Notes: generated by a model from the letters alone, not told the origin. Positions 11,701 through 23,366 are shown, numbered from the stretch's first letter. The stretch: DNA of 64,000 nucleotides from Potentilla sterilis (GCA_963682095.1 OY821758.1:34187350-34251349), one strand, 5' to 3'. A program made the numbers and translations.

Positions 11701-11749
11701 TTACTACGAACCTTTTAAGGAGCACACCATTGAGGAGATACAATTCTGA
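8726..11749 (+). CDS. A1 pol: reverse transcriptase, RNase H, integrase (1,007 aa)
   Basis: An uninterrupted frame encodes the replication enzymes of an Athila-like Ty3/gypsy retrotransposon. RT occupies roughly residues 110-390, with LDGYSG (Asp 232) and the catalytic FMDD box at 294-297. RNase H follows at about 440-560, with CDAS (Asp 443), TEKE (Glu 482) and SDH (Asp 509). Integrase has a zinc region (HNEACGGH 649-656, CDMC 687-690) and the DDE core Asp 719, Asp 778, Glu 814 with the usual 35-residue spacing. The C-terminus has KVNGHRLKPYYEPF, as in related elements. All catalytic residues are present, unlike the E1 copy. The ATG at 8726 may not be the true start; the same frame is open back to the TAG at 8666, so it is likely made as part of a longer pol product. 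It acts in virus-like particles and at chromosomal target DNA. Confidence 0.93.
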   Translation: MARLDLEPSMMSIVAKLEATPHVMRTCKFLSIPISTNKILPFVEQAPILELKVLPDHLKYVYLGDDDTLPVIVSSQLSEQQEARLTSMLKRNKTAIGWTLADIKGISPTTCVHRILLEEGAKPTREGQRRLHPPMMKIVKDEVIKLLDCGVIYPISDSQWIAPVQVVPKKSGVTVVKNDKDELVPQRLVTGHRMCIDYRKLNATTRKDHMPLPFMDQMLERLAGHEFYCFLDGYSGYNQICIHPDDQEKTTFTCPFGTFAYRRMPFGLCNAPGTFQRCMYSIFSDYIENIIEVFMDDFSVYGKDFDVCLENLELILMRCVETNLVLNWEKCHFMVTQGIVLGHIISAKGIEVDRAKIDIMLHLPSPTTVREVRSFLGHAGFYRRFIKDFSLVAKPICALLQKEVPFIWDKGCEDAFVMLKKLLTSAPIMAPPDWTLPFEIMCDASDYAVGAVLGQRKEKKPNAIYYASRTLNDAQLNYSTTEKELLAVIFALEKFRSYLLNSKVIVYSDHAALRYLMKKKDAKPRLIRWILLLQEFDIEIKDKKWSENVVADHLSRIVREEETLPLQETFPDEQLFRVDTKEPWYADIVNYLVTKTFPSTCLQAAKTRIKKNARHYIWDDPYLWRTCNDQVIRRCVPQEEHRPILAFCHNEACGGHFGAKRTALKVLESGFYWPTIFKDAYTFCMTCDMCQRTGNIGKRDQMPLTTMIFVEIFDVWGIDFMGPFPSSKGFLYILLAVDYVSKWVEAKATRTNDSKVVAGFLRTNIFSRFGVPRVLISDGGSHFCNRTIEALLRRYGVTHKVSTPYHPQTSGMAEVSNREIKSILEKTVGPSRKDWSDRLDDALWAYRTAYKTPIGMSPFRLTYGKACHLPVELEHRAWWAVKQFNMELDKAGLHRKLQLSELEEIRNDAYDAAWIYKEKTKLVHDKMIRGKKFHIGQKVLLYHSRLRLFPGKLRSRWAGPYIVTNVFSHGAIEIQSIETGKAFKVNGHRLKPYYEPFKEHTIEEIQF

Positions 11750-13633
11750 GACGCACCAAGATCCGGATGATATGGAGAAGAGTCTAGGCTGAGTAGACTA
11801 TAAACATTAAGCGCTGCATGGGAGGCAACCCATTTCAACCAAAATTGTGAAGGAGCCGTCTACGAGAGTTTGAATTTTCTAAATCCCTAAACTCTTTTTG
11901 GTTGAATTGTATAAATGTGGAACTTGTGAATTATCAAATGCTTGGAAATTACTACATAATTTTTGTGTACATTGAGGACAATGTAATTTTCTAAGTGTGG
12001 GGTAGGGATACATGTTTCACATGTTTGTTTTTTGTTTTAAGTTTTTTGTTTAGAGTCATAAAAGAAAAGAAAATAAAATAAAAAAAAAATCAGAAAAATC
12101 AGAAAAATTAAAAAATTTCGTTGCTTTTGTGTTTTAATTTTTGAGTCTTAAGTGCCCCTAAATAGTCTATGATGATTATATCTTTAATACATAGATGATG
12201 GTTTCGCATAATCTTGAAAATAATTGTGAGTTTCATGGACTTTGTGATTGGTATGAACATTTGAGACTTGAACTTAATTGTGTAAGAAGCATGTATGTTG
12301 GGTTGATTTTGTTCCATAATAACCTTTGTGAGCTTTGATTGCCATATACTTTCCTTCATGAGTGATAAAAATGGGCAGAATTTTTCAAAACTTCATCATT
12401 CTTTGATTATTCAATGACTATGTGCCATAGATTTTAATGAACTTTAGAATGCTAGAACTTGTTTTTGACGATTTTTGAGACTATTATTCATAACATGCCT
12501 TGATTTTGAATATGACTGAGATGATCTTGTTAGGATTACCACCAATGCCAAATAAAGCTCATGCCTAATTTGTGCCCATCGTGGGACTCCTTAGTTTTAA
12601 CCCCCTTGAGCCGACATTGAGCCATTTATTGCATCACCATGATACACTTTCCTTGAGCTTAGAACAGTTTATCCTAACCATTGTTGTCAAGACTTGGTAA
12701 AGTTTAATTGGAATTTGTTATTTGAAGTGATGATTTGAAGTAAGTGTGGGGTGATCCAATCCAAAAGCATGAAAAACCATGATTGCTGAAAGAAAAGAAA
12801 ATTCGGACAAAAAAGAAAAGAAAAAAAAAAAAAAAAAATTTGTGCCGATTAAACCAAGAAAATTGAAAAGTTTCGGCAAAAGAAATCAAAAGAAAAATGA
12901 AATGCTTGGATTGGGATCTTGTGGTGAATTTGGAGTTTGTTTTACAATTGAAGGTCTATTATTATCATACTTGACCTTTGTTCATATTCACTATGTTATG
13001 GGGAAGAAAAGAATGAAGTTTGGGCCCAACAAGTTTAAACTTGGCCCTTTTGAAGTGTAGTCATAAGGAGTATTGAGCTTTACTAAGTCTTGGTGACATT
13101 TTCTCACCACTATTCTAAATGCGAATTCCTTATGCCTAGCCCCACTATTTTCCCATGTAAGATCTCTCATGATTCGAATAATAGGTGAACTTTGTATGTG
13201 GAGATTTTTGTCAAGAGTTGAGCATATGGCTTTGGTTCATTGGTGCACATAGTTGTTATATGAAGTTTTTCCTGAAAGATCTATTCACAAAGTGCCTTTA
13301 TTTGATGAAATATGCAAGTTACTCTTTGTAACTCTTAATCTATTTTCTTGCATATACTTTGAGTGAATATTGCCATATCATGAGTGAAAAGAAGAGAGTA
13401 TGCCTAATGAGGAGGATGGAATCAACATAACATGTCATTGCTTGTGATTTTCGTTTCTTACTTGTTCATGCTATGATACATGTCTATGACGCTTGGGATT
13501 ATTGTGGTTACATTGAATGCTTAACTTGAAAGCTATGTGTGTAAAGATCCTGAGACAATTATTTAGGGGCAGTAGTGTTGAGTCTTTTTATTTTGTTTTG
13601 CTAGGGACTAGCAAATGATAAGTGTAGGGTAGT
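11750..13633 (+). mobile_element. A1 3' non-coding region with polypurine-like tract
   Basis: About 1.9 kb between pol and the 3' LTR, the place where some Athila elements carry an env-like gene. No ORF resembling a membrane protein is visible. It holds GGGAGGCAACCCA (11,820-11,832), TTGAGGACAATGTAATTT followed by AAGTGTGGGGT (about 11,970-12,004), another AAGTGTGGGGT near 12,740, an A/G-rich tract (12,786-12,840), and AAGTGTAGGGTAGT directly before the LTR (about 13,619-13,633), the likely polypurine tract. A 93-codon Lys-rich frame at 12,779-13,060 is probably fortuitous. Confidence 0.8.
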
Positions 13634-16114
13634 TGATAAGAGCACAATGTGCGACGTTATTAATGTGTATTATCCCTTATTTATGCTTTGTTATGTCTAT
13701 TTAGAGTAAGATTGAGTCATAATTTAGTTTAGCGTCATGTTGGTAGAGTTTTGGAGAAAGTGTGCTTAATAATCAGAAAAATGACTAAGTATAGAAATCT
13801 GGAAATAAAGTAAAATATGTCTTTTTCGTGATTTTGAGGCTCGTGCTAAACTGATCTATCCTTTTCCAAATTTGATGAATTTGGTATGCATATAATTGGG
13901 AAGCTGAAGTGTATTGTGTCAAAATTTCAGATCAATCGGAGTTCGGGAAGTCGCCCAAATGAAGGCTGCAACTTGGCAGTTTGAGCAAACCTATCCAGGG
14001 ACTACCAGGATTTTCCTGGGACTGTGTCCTGACTTCCGGAATTTCTGTGGGACACATCGCTTGGAACTAGAGAACGAACCATACACCGTTGGAAAGCTCT
14101 ACGAGTCTAGTTTCTCTGAGACTTGGAATCGCATCAATTGAAGCTCTGAGGAGAGAGTTATGCCGGTTTGAATGCAAGAAGGTCAGATCTGCCGAGAGGA
14201 AGAACCTGCTGCCCGTTTTGAAGGATTTCTATTTTTCTACAACAATTTCGTGTCCAAGGTTGTAAGTGATGAGCTACTGAACATATTGGAGCATTAGAGA
14301 GTCATCCTTTCAAGGAAGAAGTCGAAGAACAAAAGAAAAGAAGTTTCCCTGATGCAAGCAGGAAAAGAAGATACAAAGGATGCTTTCCTGGCTCAACTAG
14401 GGAAAGCTACGGCTAGCTCTTGGATAAATTGTCCAAATGAGTTATGAGCCTAGTCCATTATTCAGTCCATCAAGCATTGATCCATGAAGAATTTGGCTGA
14501 ATTAAAAAAGAAAAGAAAAGATTAATTTCGGAATGGAAAAGAAGAAGCAAGCCGAGTTCTACATGGATTTGGCTTACGAATGTGGACTGAATTCCATCCT
14601 TTGTGCAAGATTTTTGGCTGAATTAATTCATGGAAAACCTAAAGAGATATTGCTCAATTATTCAGCCATTATCTTGGGAATTTTCGGCAGAAAATAGAGG
14701 AAGAAAATCGCAACAAATCCTGATTAATTTCGGGAAAATTCCTGTGCACGTCTCTCAACTTCCACGGACTCTCCCGGACAGCTGACAATGAATCAGAATT
14801 CGAGCCTTATATGGATAGAAAGCTACGGGAGTCTAATTTCCAACCCAACTGGAATCACCTCAATAGCTATTTTCTAGAGAAAGTTATGACGTAATCAATG
14901 CACGGAGGTCATTCTGCCGAATTCAGAAAATCAAGGAAACCTAAACCAATTCAGTTTTGGTTTGTGGCTGGCTTCTCTAGGTTACTTCCTCTATAAATAC
15001 CAAGGCTTTTGCACAGAAAATTATCTTCTCTTCCCCTCAAAAACCTTGCCGAACCTCTGCCCATTTAATTTCAGAAATTGTACCAAGAATCCTTTGCCGA
15101 ATTCCACCTTCATCATTCACCAAAATTCATCCTTCACCAATCCTTGCCGAATCTTCATAAGGTTGTAACATGGATTGTATTTATTTGGTTTTTGATTCTT
15201 TGTATTTAAACATACTTTTGTCTATGAAATATGTTTTAATTTCTGGATTTGTTTTTGGTATTGATAATTATATATGGGATCTTCGGATCTTTGTTATAAA
15301 TGTTTGGGAATTTTGTATATGATTGCCGAATTATGCATGCTATTTAATTAAATTTGTGTTATGGGCAGTAGCTTTAGCTTATATTCTTAATTTAATTAGG
15401 TTCATTTTCATAATTCGTGTGCAACCGAAGGAGATGTCTAGATACATTCGAAAGGCCATGAGTGTTATCTAGGTGTTGAATTCATATGCCGATTTAATAT
15501 ATGTTGGATCTCACGCGTTGTGGATTTTAATATGTATTTATCTAAGGGCTAGAGTAATTATGACAATTTACATGTCGATGTGAGATGAGTGACGCCATAC
15601 TTGCTAACATGTTCCAATTCGACAATATGTGCTTATGTGCTATTTGTGTTTAATTTCTACGCGTTGTGTTATTAAACCGATTAGTACCATGTTTAGGATT
15701 ACACGCGTTGTGGGTTCTAAATACTTATGATGTCTTGAATAATTAGGATAAGCTGCGTTGGCCCTGATTAAATTGGAGCTTAGTTGATTTTGAATTCGTT
15801 ATTTGCTGCTGCCCCTATTACTTGTTTTAATTTTGTTGCATGTATAATGAGATTTGTGTTTGGTGATTGTGTGGAAGATGTTGATCACATGTAAATATAT
15901 AATTTAGGATTTATAAATTTAGTAAAAATTCAGTAGATAATTATACATAAAAATTGATACCCCCTTTTTTGTGCAATACTTTGTGTGATTGAAAGCCCTT
16001 GATTTCCCCGGATAGAACGATCCCTACTTGTCAATACTACACTCGACACAAGAAGGGTATTATGTGTATGAAGTTGTTTTGCAGGTATTTTATGCTTGGA
16101 TAACACCTCCATCA
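13634..16114 (+). repeat. A1 3' LTR
   Basis: 2,481 bp, the same length as the 5' LTR, with three substitutions. It begins TGATAAGAGC, ends CCTCCATCA and is followed by the GCTAG duplication at 16,115-16,119. Confidence 0.95.
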
Positions 16115-17486
16115 GCTAGTTTATTTCCAAATAACATATGTGAGCTTTAGAGCCAAGTTGCTTTCTTCTTGAGTGATAAAAAGATAAAAATTCGATAGAC
16201 ACATAAGAAGCATGAAACCTCATAATTCTTTGATTATTCAATGACTATATGCAATAGCTTTTCATGAACTCTAGAAGTGCTAGAACTCGCTCTTGTGATT
16301 TTTGAAACTTGATAGTCATGAAAATTGCCTTGATTTTGAAAAGGATTGAAAACGTTAGATTAGGATCACCATCATTGCCAAATAAAGCATGTGTCCTATT
16401 TGTGCCCGTCGTGGGACTCCTTAGAAAACCCCTTTGAGCCTACGTTGAGCCTTTTCTTTCATCACCCTTATTAAAATTCCTATGCTTAGAATAGTTATAT
16501 CTTGACCCTTGTCCTCGCGAGACTTGGCAAAAGTTTGAAATCGATTTGGAGGTTTGATGTAGAGTGATGTCATGAAACAAGTGTGGGGTGGACTTAGCTA
16601 GAAATTGTGTGAAAAATGTATATGCCATGCCTAGCAAAAGTGAAAAATATGTAAATGGACAGAAAAGAAAAGAAAAGAAAAACATGAAGTCCGAAAGAAA
16701 AAGAAAAGAAGGTAGGGCACGGTTTTGATTGAAAAATTTCCTAAGTCCTATCCTTGAATAAATGTTGTGAGCTTGGAGTTTCGTTCGTATTGAAAGGTCT
16801 AGCATTGTGAAATTTTGACCTTTGTCCATGTTTATGATGTTTTGGGAAGTAAAGAATGAAGGAAGGATCTAACAAGATAATATCCGACCCTTGGAGTGAA
16901 GCCATAAGGAGGATCAAGAATTGCCAAGTCTTGGTGACGTTCTTAAGCACCACTTATCCTAAAATTCCTACCCTATGCAGCCGAGCCCCCATATTTTTAT
17001 TCCTCTATAACGTTTTCATGATTCTTAAGATGGCATACTTTGATTTGTGGAGATTTTCTCAAGAGTTGAGCATATGGTTTTAGTTCATTGGTGCATATAG
17101 TTATCATATGAGGTTTTTCCTTAAAATTTCACAAAGTGCTTTCTTTTCTTGACATATGCAAGTCACTCTTTGTAAATTCATTATCTTTCACTTGCATATA
17201 CTATTGAGTGAATAACCATGCTTCGAGAGAAGAGAAGAGAGTATACCTTGTGAGGTGGATTGGATTAGCTTTTACATGTTTACTTGCTTATATGTTGTTC
17301 TTATATGTTCTTATTGATGTTACATGTTCATGAAACTTGGAATTTTCGGGCTTAGCATTCTAATGCATTAACTTGAAAGCTATGTGTACATACGAGCCTG
17401 AGACAAATTTTTATGGGCAATAGTAGTTTGAGTCTTAGTTTAATTTAGTTTGCCAAGGGACTAGCAAAGGATAAGTGTGGGGTAGT
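16115..17486 (+). mobile_element. E1 3' non-coding region, second part
   Basis: Continues E1 after A1 and is collinear with 12,310-13,633 of A1, starting with the GTGAGCTTTAGAGCC stretch. It contains AAGTGTGGGGT at about 16,580, an A/G tract at 16,660-16,715 and the final AAGTGTGGGGTAGT directly before the LTR at 17,487. No gene is recognised. Confidence 0.8.
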
Positions 17487-19454
17487 TGATAGGAGCACAA
17501 TGTGAAACGATATTAATATGTATTTGCCCTCGTTTATGCTTTGTTTAACCCTTATTTGTCTAAGATTGAGTCATAATTTAGTTTAGTGTCGAATTGATAG
17601 AGTTTTGGAAATATATGCTTTAGAATCCGAAAAATGACAAAGTTTGAGAAATCCGGAAAATAATGCAAAAATGTGTCTTTTTCGTGATTCTGAGATGAAT
17701 AGAATTGTTACCTATCCTTTTCTAAATTTGGTAAAATTTGTAATACATATTATTGGCTTGCTAATGGGTCTTGTGTAAAAAATTCAGATCAATCGGAGTT
17801 CAGGAAGTGACCCAAAAGAAGGCTGCAAAACGGCAGTCCGAGCAACAAATCCAGGGACTTCCAGGAATTTTCCTGGGACTGTGTCCCAACTTCAAAAATT
17901 CATTCCTGATGTTTCACAAGGAATTTGATCAACTCAGTTTATATAAAGGAAGCGCTATGTGTCTAGTTTATCTGAGATTTGGAATCGCATCAATCGGAGC
18001 TCCGACGAGGGAGTTATGCCAGTTTTACCGGAGCAAGGTCATTCCAGCCGATTCCAGCAAGTTTCTGTCTCGTTTCCTTTGTTTCTGTTTTCGATGGAAA
18101 TTTTGGCATGCCATTGCATATTTGAAGATTGTCCAAGCTTATTGAAGGATGGAGGAAGACATTGAGCCAAGGCAATGGAGGAAAGCATGAAGAAAAGAAG
18201 ATTTCCTAGCCTCACTAGGATTGCATTGCCGATCGGCAAGCATGATGCTGCCGGTTGTGTTCTTGGCGGGCTTCGGGCATTTTTCGATGGACTAAGGTCA
18301 CCAAATGGAGTTGTCAAGCCCACATATGAAGTCCATGAAGATGTGAAGCCCATGTCATAAAGAAAATTCAGAAAAAGAAGTCCAAGAATGCAATAATTAT
18401 TAAACAAGGAAACATAAGCCAACTAGGAAAAGAATTTCTCCTTTCCTTGTTGAGGCCGGCAACCCTAGTTTTTCCTCTATATATAGCCATCTTTTACACA
18501 GAAAAACGTCTCACATCTCAAGCCAAAACACAAAGCCAAAGCTCTATCAAATTCTCCCCAAAGATCCTACATAAACCCTAGCCGAAAATCACCCTTCACC
18601 ACCACCCAAGTTTCTGCCGAAACTTAGATTTTCTGCCGACATACCCTTTTTGCCGAGCAGCCCCTCCATATCTCCTCCATCCTCCGCCGGATCCACATGA
18701 GTCGAAGTCATCAAGGTGCCTACAAAAGTGTGATCCACTACCCTCTTTCGGTTTAGTAAAGTTTATGTAGTTATGAATAGTTTTGTCTATGAAACTCTTT
18801 TGTATTTTTGGTTTTGGTTTATATGTCTATGTATGAATCAATTTGGATTTTTGTTTTATAATTTGCATGTTGAATATTTGTTTGATTCGTTGCTTAGGTC
18901 TAGGCTTAAGCTACGTTTTCTTTGAGTCTTTGCATGCTAATTTGTAATATAAAAAATTGTAAGATTTGTACACTTAGATAATTAGGGCAGTGGTATAGAT
19001 GCATGTTTTAGATTCGAAATTGGTTTGTATCTAAGGATTGGGCATGAAAATCGGTACTTAGTGTTGTCTTGAACATTGATCTAGGTGCTAGGTTTAATCG
19101 GCTAGAGTAATTACGAACGTTGCCATACTCAAAAGGTCGCTCTGATTTGTGTTGCTCACTTAGGGTTTAATACTTTAGATACTTGCATGTTTAAAATAAG
19201 ATGATTGACAACCTTACTTGTTTTGCATGTCTCCGATTTAGACTATTGTGATTAATTATTAAGTCTCAAAAGGATTAACATATATTCTAGGGTCCATACT
19301 CAGAAGGTCGATCTTAAGAACTTGAGAAGTCGTACAACTAAGTTGTGGTCGGAACTAATTTTGAATTTAAACATGTTGATACTTGTCTCTTACTTTCTTG
19401 TGTGCGACTCTTATTTGTTAAAGAGTCTAGTGTGGAGTGCTTTGTGTGAAAGAT
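17487..19454 (+). repeat. E1 3' LTR, first part
   Basis: Begins TGATAGGAGCACAATG after the polypurine-like tract. It has a TATA-like box (TATATATA, 18,478-18,485). It is interrupted at 19,454 by an inverted solo LTR and resumes after the AAGAT duplication. Small frames at 17,771-18,145 and nearby lie inside the LTR and have counterparts in other LTR copies, so they are not genes. Confidence 0.85.
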
Positions 19455-21540
19455 TGATGTGAGCCTAAGCTCGCACACAATAATAAACCCTACAAATATC
19501 GTTAGTAGTATGAGCAAGTAGGGATCGTTCTAGCCGGGGATTAAGGGTACCTGAAACATGAGAATGTTAATAAAAATATTCACAAATACATATGCACACA
19601 ATTGTCACACTTATATACATATATACATATTCACACGAAATCAAGGGGGGTTGAGGTGAGGTTCGGCAGCAAGGGCTGCCCTAACGCTAGGCACGAAAAT
19701 AAATTGCTGAAAATAAATCCTAAATTACTATTTACAAGTTTGGTCGACATTCTTCCACAAAGCACTAACATGAAAGCAATCAAAACACATAACGAATAAG
19801 CAAGCAAGACTCACGGCAAAGCATTAAAGCGTTCTAGACTCAACTTAACTCCGACCTAGTTAGCTCCCTATAGATATTACTAACCAATAGATTTCATAAG
19901 TATTCAAGATTAACTTTACGTCTAACCCTAAAATTGTACTAAACATATTTGAGAAGTCCTATAGATGAAAACAAACATGCATAGTAATTGAGCACGAAAT
20001 CTTTTTAGTCAGAAACAAGTTAATAAAGTAAGGTTGTCAATCATCTCATCAACAAGCATGTTCTTTAAACCACTCTAACCCTCGTGAAAAACAACACAAA
20101 CTAAGTAACTCATTGATTACTTAATCCATATTAATTTTCGGCTGATGAGATCAATAATCTATGTATTGCACTTACATAGGCTACCAATCTTAAAGCACAC
20201 GAATTTATAGAACAAGTCAAGAAAACCCTAAAATCAAATTAACACATATTTGCCGATTATCCTACTTACTAATTCATCATATATTTCCCTTACTTTTTAA
20301 CAAACAATCTGATTCTTTACTCTCAAAAACCACTTAAAAATAAAGAAGACGAATTGAATATGCAAATCATAAAACCAAACTTCAATCCAAACAATACATA
20401 GACATAGAATTTGAAACCAAGAATTCATGCTATCTTCATAGACAAAGTTTAACATAACTACATAAAAATTACAAAACCGAAAGAGGGGAGTGGATCACAC
20501 TTTTGTAGACACCTTGATGACTTCGACTCGTGTGGATCCGGCGGAGGATGAAGGAGATGGCTGCTCGGCAATGGTTAGGTGTCGGCAGAATTTTCTAGGT
20601 GAGATGGGGGTGATTTTCGGCTAGGTTTTATGTAGGACTCTTGGGAAATATTGGTAGAGCTTTGGCTAGATTTTTGCTTTGGAATGTGAGCAGTTTTTCT
20701 GTGTAAAAGCTGGCTATTTATAGAGGCAAATTCGGCAGAAACCCTAGGTAGAAAACCTAGTCCAAATCAGCAAAGGTAATCCTTGTGTAACAAGGTTTTG
20801 GTTCCTTCCTTTCTTGGTTCTTCTAGGAAACTTCTTTTTTCTGATTTTTTCTTCAATGCCTTGGCTTGGTGTCATCCTCTAACCTTCCTTAAGCTTGGAC
20901 CATCATCACATATGTATTTGTACACCATTTGGTCCATCAAAAACAGAAATCACAAAAAGGAGGCAGTAGGTTCCTGGAATCGGCAGAACAGACGTTGTTG
21001 TAGTAAATCCGGCTTAGCTCCCTCCTCGGAGCTCCGATTGATGCGATTCCAAGTCTCAGCTAAACTAGACACACATAGCCATCTCCCTATAAAAGGGCTC
21101 GATCAAATTCCTTGTGAGTCGTCGGGAATAAGTTTTCGAAGTTGGATCAAAGTCCCAGGAAAATCCTGGAAGCCCCTGATTGGTTTGCTCGAACTGCTGT
21201 TTTGCAGCCATCTTTTGGGTGACTTTCCGAACTCCGATTGATCTGAAATTTTAACACAACATTCCTCAGTATATGAATAATAAGCACGCCAAATTTCATT
21301 AAATTCGGACAAGGACAGATCGCATTTTTACTCATCTCAGAATCACGAAAAAGACATATTTTGCATTATTTTCCAGATTTCTCAAACTTAGTCATTTTTC
21401 GACAATTAAGCACATTTTACCAAAACTCTACCAAATTAACACTAAACTAATTTATGACTCTATCTTAGACAAATAAGGGTTAAACAAAGCATAAACGAGG
21501 GCATAAGCATATAATATCGTCGCACATTGTGCTCCTATCA
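19455..21540 (-). mobile_element. Inverted solo LTR of the Athila-like family, TSD AAGAT
   Basis: 2,086 bp, reading TGATAGGAGC to CTCACATCA on the minus strand. The direct repeat AAGAT lies at 19,450-19,454 and 21,541-21,545. A TATAAATA box lies on the minus strand at 20,715-20,722. No PBS or internal sequence adjoins it, so it is a solo LTR, probably left by recombination between the LTRs of a full element. Confidence 0.92.
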
Positions 21541-21545
21541 AAGAT

Positions 21546-22080
21546 GTCGACCAAACTTGTAAATATTAGACTTAGGTTTTATTTTCAGCAATTTTATTTC
21601 GTGCCTAGTCTAGGGTAGCTCTAGGGCTGCCGACGCCATGCTTATTTCCCTTTTTGGTTTTGTTTTCGTGTTCTTTAGTTTAGGGGCAGCTTTGCTGCCG
21701 ATCCCATATCATTCCCCATTGTGACGATTTTGTGTGATATTTTTGTATATAATTGTCTAACAATCTCATATTTCAGGTACTCTTAATCCCATGCTTAGAA
21801 CGATCCCTACTTATGTCTATACTACTAACGATTGTAGGGTTATTATTGCTTGATGGTCGCTTTGGCGACTCATCACCAGTCATTAGAGGCAGCCCTTGCT
21901 GCCGACGCCAACATATCCCCCATTTTTGACAATTTTGATGTGTATTTGTGAATATATTTGTCTAACAATCTCATGTTTCAGGTACCTTTAATCCCCGGCT
22001 TAGAACGATCCATACTTATGTCTATACTACTAACGATTGTAGGGTTATTATTGCTTGATGCTCGCTTAGGCGACTCATCA
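21546..22080 (+). repeat. E1 3' LTR end, with duplicated terminus
   Basis: The LTR resumes after the solo LTR and reaches a terminus GGCGACTCATCA at 21,875. A second, similar about 205-bp terminus follows and ends with the same bases at 22,080. Either the LTR end is tandemly duplicated, or E1 ends at 21,875 and 21,876-22,080 is the tail of another LTR. Sequence typical of E0 starts at 22,081. Confidence 0.7.
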
Positions 22081-23366
22081 GTGAGCTTTAAAGCCAAATT
22101 GCTTTCTTCATGAGTGCTAAACTTCAAAATTTTTGAATATGCGTAGTCTTTAAACCTCATCATTCGTTCTATATTCAACGGTTATGTGCCATATCTTTTT
22201 AATGAACTCTAGAATGATAGAACTTACTCTTGTGATTTTCAAAACGATTTATCATGACAAAAACCTTGATTTCGAATAGGATTAAAAAGATCTTTTAGGT
22301 TTTACCACTATGACCAAATAAAGCATGCGCCCTATTTGAACTCATCGTGGGACATCTTAGTAAACCCCCTTGAGCCAACGTTTAACCTTTTCTTTCATCA
22401 CCCTTAAACACTTTCCATGTGCTTAGTATAGTTATGCCTTTACCTTGTCTCAAAGTTTTGGCAAATCTCGATTTTTGAAAGAGTTTTCGCGTGAAGTGAT
22501 GAAGAAGAACAAGTGTGGGGTAGACTTAGCTAAAAATTGTATGAAAAATGTATGTTGCCTTGTCTAGCAAAAGAAGAAAAAGAAAAGAAAGTTTCGGACA
22601 GAAAAAGAAAAGAACAGAAAAGAATCAAGTCCGAGAGAAAAAAAAAATATTTAAAAAGGGCACGGTTTCAAAAGAAAATTGCTAAGTCTAGTCTTGAAAA
22701 GTGTTGTGAATTTGGAGTTTTGTATGTATGTGAAGGTGTAGCATTGTTATATTTTGACCTTTGTTCGTATTCACAATGTTTTGGGGAAGTAAAGAATGAA
22801 GGAAGGGTGCAACAAGATGAAATCCGGCCCTTGGCGAAAAGACATAAGAAGAGTCGAGCTTTGCTAAATTTCGAATACCACTTTAGCCGAGCCCCATTAT
22901 ATTCCCCTTATTGATCTTTTCATGATTCTTAAGATGGTTAACATTGATTTGTGGAGTCTTTCTCAAGAGTAAGCTTATGGTTTTGGTTCATTGGTGCACT
23001 TAGTTGTTACTTGAGGTTTTTCCATAAAATTTCACAAAGATCTTTGTTTTCTTCATGACATATACAAGTAATTTTCGTATTTATTCATATGTTCTCTTGT
23101 ATATACTTATGTGTGAATAGCCATGTTTCAAGTGAAAAGAAGAGAGTATGCTTAGTGAGGAGGATCAGATTAGCTATACATGTATCCTTGCTTATGTGTT
23201 GTTCTTACATGTTACTATTAATGATGTTACATGTTCATGAAACATGGAATTTTCGTGCTTAGCATTCTCATGCATCAACTTGAAAGCTATGTGTTCATAC
23301 GAGCCTGAGACGAATCATTAGGGGCAATAGTTTGTTTAGAGTCTTAGTTTAATTTAGTTTTGCTAA
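22081..23366 (+). mobile_element. E0 3' non-coding region (oldest Athila-like layer)
   Basis: Begins GTGAGCTTTAAAGCC, matching the middle of the 3' regions of A1 (12,329) and E1 (16,140). It has AAGTGTGGGGT at about 22,510 and an A/G-rich tract at 22,570-22,650, in the same order as the other two elements. The 125-codon frame at 22,537-22,914 is probably accidental. It is broken at 23,367 by a MITE and continues at 28,866. Confidence 0.75.

Larger units (their letters stand above)
3854..16114 (+). mobile_element. A1: complete young Athila-like Ty3/gypsy element, gag-less
   Basis: A 12,261-bp element bounded by two 2,481-bp LTRs (3854-6334 and 13,634-16,114) and the duplication GCTAG. Order: 5' LTR, tRNA-Asp PBS, about 1.9 kb non-coding leader, a protease fragment, an uninterrupted RT-RNase H-integrase ORF, a 1.9-kb non-coding 3' region, polypurine-like tract, 3' LTR. 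Read side by side, the LTRs differ at three positions, all transitions: 4006/13786 C/T, 4287/14067 C/T and 4508/14288 A/G. About 0.12% divergence implies a very recent insertion (roughly 50,000 years at a commonly assumed plant LTR rate; inference). Gag and the protease active site are missing, so it probably moves with proteins supplied by relatives. It lies in the 3' region of E1. Confidence 0.95.

Noticed and set aside
12108..12359. Minus-strand frame of 83 codons in the A1 3' region
   Set aside because: AT-rich, no motif, not kept in E1.
12779..13060. 93-codon Lys-rich ORF as a possible env-like gene
   Set aside because: Low complexity, no signal peptide or membrane segment, and frames broken in the sister elements.
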